Part shown: piece after piece, positions 24,701 through 36,700 of the stretch
Position numbering within the stretch: position 1 is the first letter of the stretch
Layout of the letters: the number at the start of each line of letters is the position of its first letter
Source of the DNA: Clytia hemisphaerica
Taxonomy: Eukaryota; Cnidaria; Hydrozoa; Leptothecata; Clytiidae
Length of the DNA stretch: 64,000 nucleotides
Direction of reading: 5' to 3'
Assembly: GCA_902728285.1 (NCBI GenBank)
Contig: CACVBU010000185.1
Coordinates: 681,816-745,815, forward strand
The notes under the pieces: model-generated
Database searches by the model: none
What the model was told of the DNA's origin: nothing
What the model saw: only the letters and a program-made list of their open reading frames with translations
Program-made: the position numbers and the translations under genes

Positions 24701-27700
24701 CAAGATTTTTTGACGGAAGAACTATTAATTAGCAACTGTAACATTTTTTATCGAAAAAAATACCTGTATAAGTATGTTTCTTGTAGAAAACTTTGAGTCT
24801 CTGTCAAAAGGTAAAGTGGTCAAAGCAAGGTTTTTCGACGGAAGAACTATTAATTAGCAACTGTAACATTTGTCAAATAAAAATACCTGTATAAGTATGT
24901 TTCTTGTAGAAAACCTTGAGTCTCCGTCAAAAGGTAAAGTGGTCAAAGCAAGGTTTTTCGATGGAAGAACTATTAATTAGCAACTGTAACATTTGTCAAA
25001 TAAAAATACCTGTATAAGTATGTTTCTTGTAGAAAACTTTGAGTCTCTGTCAAAAGGTAAAGTGGTCAAAGCAAGATTTTTCGATGGAAGAACTATTAAT
25101 TAGCAACTGTAACATTTGTCAAATAAAAATACCTGTATAAGTATGTTTCTTGTAGAAAACTTTGAGTCTCTGTCAAAAGGTAAAGTGGACAAAGCAAGGT
25201 TTTTCGACGGAAGAACTTTTAATTAGCGAGAGTAAACTGTAACACTGTTTATCGAATAAAAATACCTGTATAAGTATGTTTCTTGTAGAAAACTTTGAGT
25301 CTCCGTCAAAAGGTAAATTGGTCAAAGCAAGGTTTTTCGATGGAAGAACTATTAATTAGCAACTGTAACATTTGTCAAATAAAAATACCTGTATAAGTAT
25401 GTTTCTTGTAGAAAACTTTGAGTCTCTGTCAAAAGGTAAAGTGGTCAAAGCAAGGTTTTTTGACGGAAGAACTTTTAATTAGCAACTGTAACATTTGTCA
25501 AATAAAAATACCTGTATAAGTATGTTTCTCGTAGAAAACTTCAGGAACAATTTTGTTAGTTTGATCCACATTGTCTGATACACCATCTCCCCATTCGATC
25601 AAATATTCTGGGAATGTGCCGTTCCTCATATCAACTTTGAGTTCCACTTCAACACCACCGGATATCTCTAAAACTCGGGAAGCTGAGAAAACCGGATCTG
25701 TTTCAATCTGGAGATCACCTAACGGGCAGATGATGACAATGTTTCGTTTGCTAACGCTTGGTGATGGCAAGTTTTCCCAGGTGTTGCCAGCGCTTAATGG
25801 ATTCTTGACTTTGACTGTGATTGCTTTTTGACCACACTCTGAGTAACTGAAATGCGAAAAATTAAAATGAGGGATGGTTAGAGTTCTTCAGATGGGCTAA
25901 ATATGACAAGCTGAATTATCTTTTACGATTTTACGGGGACAAATTTTAGCAAATGTCAATATATTAATCTGGATGCATTCAAATATGCACTCAGAACCAC
26001 GCAATGGTATATGAGTGAAGGTAGAGAGTCTATCACCATATTTCCCTAATACCCTGCCTGGTAGCGCTTGGGATTCGAACACAGTGCATTGCAGTGTAAG
26101 TCTGTGATCGAAACCTTTACACTACCAATCGCCAGAATGTTAGTGAGACACAGTGATAGCCTTATCCAGATGGTGAGTGAATGTATACCGAGTTTATCGT
26201 TCTACAAAATAGTATTTCAGGTTTTGATTTAATCAAAATTAATCCATGGATGAGACAAAATATACAAACCCAATATTTAGACCTTGAGGGTGAGTTGTGC
26301 AGCAGTGTTTAAAATACTTTCCCTTACACGATGTTGTAAGTCCAAAGCAAAGTTAATGAACATTATATGAATGTTGACATAACGTCGCATATCAGCTGGG
26401 GATTAGTCTAGCAAACTAGACGACTAATTCAGACAAATATTGTAATTATAATTTTTCCCGCTCAAAAAAAAATTGTGTTAAAAGTTTTTCATTTGAGTTG
26501 ATTTTGTTTTGAGAGTTTGTTGTTGCTTGATAAATTATTTTCTCGCTACGCAAGTTTCTGCGTAGCTAGCCGGGGATTCTGTAAGGCTGGAACACCGGAT
26601 TCTTTCAGTCGTTTATACAAAATAAACCCCGTAACAATAATCGTGTTATCATATAAAGCCTATACTACTGTATTACACGCATTATAAACGACTCCAGCTC
26701 ACCTTTTAGTGAATGTTCTTTTGATAGTTGGGTTTGCTATTGGAAAGAAATCAGTTTGTACATCCCCTTCACCAAGGTCAATCTCAAAGTCGATTTCATT
26801 TCCATTATGTATAGTAACGTCTATTTGGATCTCCTCGTTTCTGCAAAAAAGAAGGTATTAGCGGTTAATATCTTTGAGTTCAAAACCCGACAGGGCTAGA
26901 CGGGGCCCGCGTAGTTTTAGGTTTTATTTTTTCCATTGAGTTTCAAACCCAAAGGGCTAGAGGCGAGACTACTGGATGCGAAATGAAACCACTACACAAA
27001 CGGCCGATTGAAACTAAAATCTATCACTAGATTTCAAAATATGTAGTCCAAAACAAAGGAACCTCTAGATACAATCCGTTGTCATGATTACTCATTACTG
27101 TGCGTTCTATGCGCGTTTTGGATGGAAAATAAGTGGCTTCAATTTCTTTTGCCTGAGAAGGGTTAAAGTTTCGCCTCTAGCTCTTCGGACTTGAATTACA
27201 ATGATTTTATCCTCACTAGCCTAAAGGGTTTTAAACTCGATGGTTTATGTCATATAAGACTTAGGCTTATATTTGAAAAGTAAACTTTGTGTCAGTTCCA
27301 AGTATGTAAAAATATAGTTTCCTTCACTTTTTTTTATAAGAACCAGTAAAATTTTCTGAGGCTTGGCTGTTCTTATTTTTTTGGCACCTTGAGTCTTAAA
27401 TTGTTCTTATCCTGTTCTTATTTATTGGATGTAATTGGGGTATTTTAGGCGTTATACTAAGTTTTTACTTCTTTGACCCCTAAATTGCTTGAAATTGAGT
27501 ATTTTAAATTGTTTTCATTTTTTGCCGATTTTGAGCCTCATTGTTCTTATAAAATTGTTCTTATATAGAAAAAAATGTACTAGTCTAGCATGCTAGATGA
27601 CTAATCCATACAAAGTAGAAAATACCTTATTACATGAATATGAAGTATTTAAGTATTTAACGGCGTTGAAATTAACACGACTTCAAATTAACACGGATGA

Positions 27701-30700
27701 GCTTTAAACTTTAAAGTGAGCCATCGAAAAATGAACGGGATTTTTATTAACGCGAAATTTTTCTATTCGTGTTAATAACACGTCTCCTAATATTCATGTA
27801 ATACACTTTTTCGACCGTAGCTGCCAATTGCCATGCGGGCATTTTTTACCAACCTAAACTCGATCCAATCATTTGTTTACACTTTTTTCTATTGTCTTTA
27901 GGTGCGGAAAAATGGCCGCGCGGCAATTGACGACTACAGTCGAAAACGTTTACAAGGTAAGCCAAAAAAATACAAATATTTTGAGTTCGCATTGTATTAA
28001 TCAATATTTTCAAGATGATGTTACATTAATTGTTCGTTTTAATGCTACTCACCATACATGGGGGGGGGGGGTACTTTTACGGTGTGACAGGATTGGCGCT
28101 TTTTTAGTACGGTATTACGGGATTTGACGAAAAAAAAGACGGGAAAACGGTATTTTAAAATCAGACGGTGACGGTATTTGGCCTTATTTTTTGTCATTAT
28201 GCCGGTATTTGAACCTGTACAAACCGGTGTGACGGTGTTGTTATTTTTTTCAATTTACGGGATTCCGGGATTCAGCAAAAATTTTGACGGAAAAAACGGT
28301 ATTTCGAACCCCTACAACCCCCCCCCCAATACATGAAAGACCATTTATTTTCATAGTTGCTAAAACGGCTGACATTGCTGTATGAAAAGTCAATTTTTCA
28401 ATCCGACAAATTTGAAATTTGTAGCAGATCCGACATTGTTTATACCTGTATACAGTCAAATTAGAGACAAAAAGGTCTTGGCGTGTGATCTTCTCCAGTA
28501 ATTTAAACGATGTCGATTTTTGTGTTGAGCTGATCAAATTGCTTGCTCGTGCCGTCAAGTTGTATTCGCCTGAATTTTTGACAAAACAAAATACAAAAAA
28601 GCAAAATGAAATGTTTTTTCCATTTTCATCATGAACATTCTTATAAAGTATATTTTTATAAAAAAAGCGTGTATCCCATCTCTAGCTGAATTCATGATAT
28701 TCATGACGTGATGTTTAAAATGGAAGCACCCAAAATAGCTCGGTCGATTGCCTAGTTTTATCATTTAAACTCAAAATTATTGACAAACTTCTGTATAAAA
28801 TATTACATCACGAAAATGACAAATCCTCAATATAGTGAGCTCTATCTTCCTTTTTAAGGTTAGCCTAGTTATCTAAGCCCGTATTCACAAGGCTAGGACA
28901 CACGGCTAATGGCAATATAGCGTTTCCGGCGCTTTAAAGATTTTTTATATTTACGGATTTTATGTTTGCCTTGGAATATAGTTATTCAGTCACAACTTAC
29001 CATCAGATTTATCCTAGTGACTGAATCAAAATAGCTTAGATTTCTAGGCTACTTTAAGGTCATCTTTTTTCGAAAAAAACAAACATATCCTTACCTAAAG
29101 CTAGCTCTGAGATTTCATTAGCAGTGAACTGATAATAATTATTAGATCCAGCTTTGATGGTTCGATTGTATTCATCTGGCCCCGTTATAATGAATTCGTA
29201 GATCAGAGATGTCCCATAATCAACGGACACTTGAAATCGCAAGTTTTGTGCATTGATGTCGACGTGGGGTGGCGGATTAGCGTTATCGATCCTTAACGTA
29301 CCAACACTTTTCTAAGGATAAATGATAGAGACAGAGTAATTTCTCGTTCCAAATATTGACTTAGAATATCATTCAGCCCAAATTTCCAATCACTTTTTTT
29401 CAATCGAAGTTTCTTTGCTATGGACCGAAAGAAAATAAAACTCCATTGCTCCGATCTAAAACGTATACTGATTAAAAAAGGGTGGACTTAAATATTTCTC
29501 AAAGGTGTACTACTTTTATAACGACATAATCTTTTCTCTAAGTAAAAATCATTGAAGCTGAAAAAGCAATTGCAGCGCGCCATTAAGTAAGTAGATCTGC
29601 GACCGCAGTCGGAGGCGATCCGGAGGCTCCTCTTTCGATACCTGTCTATCCGAAGGTAGAGGAGGCCACCACTCCTACTCCCTTGATTGCTCCACTCACT
29701 CTTGATCCTTCTCTTAATTGCTGAGCATCAAGCAGAGAGGCATCAAGTACCATTTTGTAAGAAGTCTGACCAAGTCAGGAATTGAACCCACGACCTTGTG
29801 CACCGTAGCCAGATATAGCTGGACCTTTAACTTTAAGCTAAGACTTTAAGGGGACCGTAGTATATAGGTAGAGCATTTGGGCTACGGTGCACAAGGTCGT
29901 GAGTACAATACTTGAACCGTACTAAGCATAGGAAAACCGGTTTTTATAACAGAGAACAATTTTGCAAAAATAAATTTAACTTTGAACAACAACATACTTG
30001 TACGGTGACCCAACGTTTCTCTATCGGTCCATTCTCATACTGCGACGTAATCTTATAAGATCCAGCAACGGTAAAACGTCTCCGATATTCAAATCCAAAA
30101 AAATCGGAATAATAAAATCGTAATTTCGGTTTCATATAGTGTTTAGTAGTAATATCGGATGAGTAAAATCGGGTGTTCTCTTCAGGATTTCCAGTAGCTT
30201 GGAATATATTATATTGGCTTGGTGTTGATTCAGTGTTGAATTGAGCTGAAGTGGTTGTTTGATGGTAACCTACTAAGTCACCCTTTTTAATAGCAATGCT
30301 AGGGTATGAGATATCGATCGTGTTGTGACCAGGGGAGCTGATTCGAACAAGAATACCTTAAATGGATAAAAAACAGTAAGTTTATAAGTTGAATTAATGC
30401 AGCATGTCTAAGATATATGAAAGTCAAGGTTCAATCAATTTGCTTTAAGTGAAAAAAAGAAAAAAATAAGTGCTAAAATAAAATAAAATGTTTTGATACA
30501 GTACATCTTTATCTCAAACCTCTATTACTCGAATGTCTCCTTGACTCCTTCTAACAGAATGCTTATTTTTGAATGAGTAAAAAATATCTTTCTAGTGGTA
30601 CCAAAAATTATTGCCTAACTCTCAAGATCTCTCAAGAAAAAAAGAACGGTTGAAAATCACATTTTTCAAAAAAAATGCTACATCAGCAGAAATGCTTACT

Positions 30701-33700
30701 TCGTACAACAATGAACTGATCCGGGATGTTTGACCAATCACCACGCTTTGAAGGTATTGTCAGACTTTCCGTTAAATTAAGACCATCAGGTGTACTACAG
30801 CAAGAACCAGTTGAAATACAATACTCTTGTGATGAACAAACTGGACGTAAGATCTAGAGAAAAGACAAAATGTTGGTTGGATAAGGGCTACTTAGACTAC
30901 ACAATATATTGACGAACAATATTCGACAATATCGTTTTCGGACCGTAATGTACGATTTAAATAACTGGTACTCTATTGTAAAAATATATTTTCTTTCTGT
31001 AAAACATCCCCCTATATTGTGAGAATATTGCAAATAGAGCTTACAACGTATTGTGAACGTCTTTTCAATATATTACCGGCACTCAGCAATATATCGTCAA
31101 TGTATTGCCCGACAATATATTGTGTAGTGTATGTAGCCCTTTAAAGACATCCCCCTCTCACAGATCTCAGGGACCCCCTCCCGCTAGAAAAATTTGCCAT
31201 CACGTTCCCAGTTGAAAATTATATTGCAATTTTTGGTTCCTTACTAAAAGTATTTAAACTAGGTCACAGTGTGGATGTAAACCACACTGAAACGACCGCC
31301 TTCCATCTCGCATCACGCTCGCGAAAGAGCGCGCGCAAATTATTAACGCCTACATGTCATCTCCAGTACATTTTAGATTATTCATTGAAAACAGATTACA
31401 ATATAGTCATTTTTCCTGTCTCGATTATTCAATTCCGAATAAAAAGACATTCGGGGAAAAAAAGAGAAACACCTGGGTAATCTAGTTAAAAAAACCGAAA
31501 GTAAATGGTAGACAAAGTAATGAGCCAAGGCAAAACGAGATTAGCGTACCACTATGAAAGAAACCGCCTCCGGCGGTCGATAAACAAATCCTCACTGAAT
31601 TTTCTGACTGGGAAACAATGGAATTCAAACTCCCTAGCCATAAAAAAAACATCGGAATATTCACCCCCGCCGAGAGTCCGTTATTTTTACCCCCACTGGC
31701 TGAAGAAATCCTACTGGCTGAAGAAATCCTACCGCTTCTTTGCCTACGGGTATATATTAATAAAAATCATCATTAATGAACCTCAACACTATTAATCAAA
31801 AGCCATCATCTACCATGTGGGTATTTTTTGTCAAAATCTTTTATAAGAAAATTTCTTTGAAAAATATTTCTCCAAAAATTACACTACACTAGGAGGGATT
31901 TATTTTGCAACTTTTGTATCAAATCTTGATATAGCCTGCCAAGTAGAGGATTTTTCCCTAACTGGCACCATGGCCTATCAAATATATTTTTAGTAGCTCG
32001 CGCTAATATTTAATAGTCAACAGAACATAGAACGTGATTTGGAAGTCGGTTTATTTTGAATTTCGAAGTTAATATTTTTTTGCCCCGCAATTTTGATCAC
32101 ACAATTTAACCGTACGTAAAAATGATGTAAAATGGACGTTAGAGACGTTAAATGGATGTAAAATAGACGTCAAATGCACATTTTATAGACGTAATCACTG
32201 ACCTTTATATATCTCTTGACCAACCAATATCCGCCATCTTTGATTAGAGTTTTTTTGGAATTGGTACCCGAGAAGAAGCCATTTCAATGTTAAAAATTAA
32301 CGTTTAACGCCGCTACATCATCAAAAGAATTTGAAGAAAAGGAGACCTAGCGCTCTCGATGTATTTACACCGCTATCGAGTAGTGCCGCCATTAGGGTAC
32401 CACTTTTCAAAAAACTCCGATTAAAGATTTTGCTTGGCTGGGATTGAGAAGCTTGGTCCAGAGTTTATAAAGGTCAGTGGACGTAATAACTTACCAGTAT
32501 ATTCAATGATCCAACTTGTTTGAAATCACCTTCAATTTGATAGAGGTATCCATCAGTTTCGAAAGTCAGATCAGGAATGATAAAGAATCCATTTGAAGGG
32601 ACTGATGTTCCACCTAATATCTTGATGTCACGTGATTTCATACCAACTGCCCATACAGAGACGCCTGGAATAGAAAACAAGAAAAAACGTCAAAGGAATG
32701 TTAATCTCTATTTCTATTTGGTTGAGTTGCAGGAGGCTTTGAGGCCTATTTTTGCAACTATAGACGCTTTCAATGAGCGTCCCGTCAGCACCTTGGACTG
32801 ACTACCCAATTCCCCTCACATGGCATGGGTTGACCCGGGCGGTAAAAATCCGTTACGTGGTCTGTTATAATTCCGTAATCAAAACCTTCTTTAAGATGTT
32901 GGAAATTCTCCTCGTAAACGGTCATATAACTTTTACTCTACCAAGATCAAGGCTCTTTGAATAGCGCGCTAAACTTTGAAAATACAATTTTGTAGAATCT
33001 GATGTTGATGTTTTTTAAAGGCAATCTATACATAGAAGAAGCAGTAGCCGAAATGTTCTAAATTAATGGTCTGTATTTTGCAATTTGTCGAATATAACAA
33101 TCAACTGGCAAAACGCACGTTATTTCGTTTTAATGATTGGTTTTAAAAACTGCAATATTTTTTCAAGCTCAGCATTTTTTCCCGTACCGATTCGGACCTC
33201 AATTTTCATACTGTCAATTTGGCTTTAAAGGTTTTATTTTTACAAAAGTGTTCCCGTTTCCTATCAGACACATATTTCATATCAGGACAGTGTCTGCCTA
33301 TTGTTATATTATGCTGATACAAGCAAAAAATGTTTTTCTTTTCGTCTTTCTGACCAATCTTGCTCCACATCCGTGTCAATCCAATGTGAAAAAATTGTGA
33401 ATTAATATTGATAAGTAAGCAAACAATATCACTCTTATTTTAAAACAAAACCTTTAAATTAAACTTTAGATACTGAACAAAACCTACCAGCTGTAACATT
33501 CATTTCTCCATCGTTGATGAGAATATCATTTTGAGTAATTCTGATCAACAAACTTCCGTTTGATACTGAACGACTGTTGAATGTCCATAGACCTTCCTCA
33601 TTCTCTTCTAAGGATGTTGGTCCCCAGATCTTAAGAAAAGTAAACAGAGTATGTCAAATATTATAAAAGAGTAGAAAAGGGCTCAATCTCAGTGGTCAAT

Positions 33701-36700
33701 AAATCTTACACATCAAATTAGCACACATTCTTGAACTTTCCGTAAATTATATGCAGAATTTTGAGAAGTAAAAGCCTCTTTATACAATATGCTTTACCGA
33801 GACGGAAGAACTTTTAATACTAAATCTACACTAGATCTATGGTATCAATACACCTGTCAACCATTAGCATTACAGTCCAAGGGTCGAGTTTATACCAAAG
33901 ATATCTTAAGAAAAGCTAACAGTTCAGAGTTTAAATCTTATTAAACTACAAATGGTTGGCCATACTTGTAGAATCCGTTAACGGAGCAGGGGGGGGGGTC
34001 AGGATCCAGATACCAAACCCAGGGCCGGGGGGGTGGTGTCAATTTTTTTTTTCAAATTTCAAAAAGTCAAGTTGGTATTGATACTTAAATGAGGGGGTGG
34101 GTCCCCCTTTTTTTGAAAATAAGGGAATCTTTAAGTTGGTATCGATACCAAAATGAGGGGGTGGGTCCTCTTTTTTTTAATTTTTGCTGAATTTGAAATT
34201 GGTATCTGACTTAAAATGTTGTATAATGTAAGTAAAGTCTGTTCAGGATATAAGTGTGCACTCTTTTTTCTTTTACCTATAACATTTGAAGGAATTCTTC
34301 AATCTTTATAAATTTGGTATTGTTGGAGAGATATTTGTGAGTGGAACAATTTGAAATAAAAGTCTTTAAAAAAATTCCAAAAACGAATATGAAAATAAAG
34401 AAGAAAAAATGAAGATCTTGTAGAAAAGTGCTATAACTTTCATTTTCACTGGAGAAATTCTTTGATCTTAGGAGGTCATTATTGTGAACAAATTTTACTA
34501 AAATATTTATTCAATATCAAGTTATGACACAAAGTTTAAATAAGTGATTGATCCCAAAAAAGAGCAGAAAACAGCGTTTTTAGGTGTCAATCAGCTTATA
34601 ACTTTGTTTGATATCTTTTGACTGAATGATTATTTTTGAGAAATTTTTTGACAGTAATGACATTTGATGATCAAGGATTCACCTCAGTGAAAATAATAGT
34701 TATAGCACTTTTCTACAAAATCTTAATTTTCATCTTCATTTTAGAATTGTTTTAAAGTCTTTTTTATTTCAAATTGTTCCACTCACTAATATCTTTCCAA
34801 TGATACCAAATTTATAAAGATTGAAGAATTCCTTCAAAAATTATAGGTATATAAAAGAAAAAAGAGTGCACACTTATTGTGAATACACTTTAGTATCCTA
34901 TGCATATAAACTTCTTGCATTTTTACTGATTGCCAATTTAGGGGGGGGGGGGGGGGTTCCCCCTTTTTCAGAAAAATCAGGATTTTCAAGTTGATATCGA
35001 TACCAATTTAGGGGGGTGGGTCCTCCCTTTTTTAGAAAATTGGGGTTTTCAAGTTGGTATTGATACCAATTTAGGGGGTGGTGGTGTCTACTACTTTCAA
35101 ATGTTGAAAAGTCAGGTTTTTGGGCCCTGGGTTGGTATCCTGGACCCTGACCCCCCCCCTGAACGGAGCGAGTTTGAACAATTTTTGCGGGTTTTTGACG
35201 ACACTTTGAGGAACTTTGAAGAACCCACACCGGTGCAGGCGTGTACCCTCACACCCCCCTGAACAGTGGGCACCGGTCGGACCCCCCCAGGACCCCGGCC
35301 AGGACCCCCAGAGGCCGTCCACCACGGTGGTACCCAAAGGTAGTGCTGGCAAAACACTTATATTGAGATAAGAGCCTCACCTCAACTCGATCGCACAAAA
35401 GAGCATGATTTGGTGCCACTGACCTTTATATACCCTGGACAAAGTTTGTCGATCGCACAAAAGAGCATGATTTGGTGCCACTGACCTTTATATACCCTGG
35501 AAAAAGTTTGTCGATCGCACAAAAGAGCATGATTTGGTGCCACTGACCTTTATATACCCTGGAAAAAGTTTGTCGATCGCACAAAAGAGCATGATTTGGT
35601 GCCACTGACCTTTATATACCCTGGACAATAATTTTCGATCGCAGCCAAACAAAATCTTTGATCAGAGTTTTTTTAAAGTGCCTGACGGTAGCACTATTCA
35701 AGATTTCACTTTTCTTTGAATACTTGTGATAATGTAGCGCCGTCTAACGTTAATTTTTCAGCATTCAATGGCTTCTTAGCGGGTACCACTTCAAAAGAAA
35801 AAACTCCGATCAAGGATAGCGGAAAAAGCTTTGTCCAGGGATATATTAAAGGTCAGTGTTTGGTGCTAAAATAAACTTCATCACAACTCGACTTCTCAAA
35901 AAAACAACGTTAACAAAGATAATTGCCACCGCAGGGAGTCTAAAGCGACCGAGGATGGTATTCATAGCTTCACGCCTAAGGACAGTTGGACAAATAGCTC
36001 ACAATTTTGTCACTCTTCTTATACCGGTTAAATGATAGCCCGGTATTAAGGTTTGTCTTTTTCTTATCCCTAGAGAATTAATGAATCTAGGAAATTCCCT
36101 TTTATGGGAAATTCCCTTTTTTGGGAAATTCCCTTTTTTATACCACTCGATTTCTCCAAAAAGCAACGTTTACAAAGATAATAATTATATCCTACCTTAA
36201 CTGATTCACCAAAAGAATCAGGTGCAAAGTCGACATTCACCATTTCCGAGAACTTTAACATGACGTCATCGAAATAGCCTGTGTTCAATTTGACGGTGTA
36301 TTTATGGTAGCCTGGAGTATCGAACATCCATGTGAAAGGATCAGTTGATAAGGTCTTTTCAGTTGCATCGTCATCATCCATTGTGTATGTGATATTGTAG
36401 TTTTGATCATATTCGCCTGTGTGAAAAACATTATGAATCTTAAGGGCTACTTAGACTACACAATATATTAGTGAGTAATATTAGACAATATAGTTTTCGA
36501 ACCGTAATGTACGAGGTAAAAGACAGGTGCTCTATTATAAAAAGGAATTTTCATTTTGTAAACAATTTCCCTATATATTGTTGAAATAGTGAAATCTAGC
36601 TGACAATATATTGCGGACACTTTTTCAATATATTGCCGGTGTTCAGCAATATATTATCAATATGTTGCCTGACAATATATTGTGTAGTGTATGTAGCCCT

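Noticed and set aside
23190-25511. CRISPR array
   Set aside because: Repeats and spacers are not distinct, the units are 122-131 bp throughout, and the genome is animal. It is a minisatellite.
34898-35357. Proline/glycine-rich proteins on the minus strand
   Set aside because: Frames come from the G/C-rich ends of the hAT-like element and repeat J.
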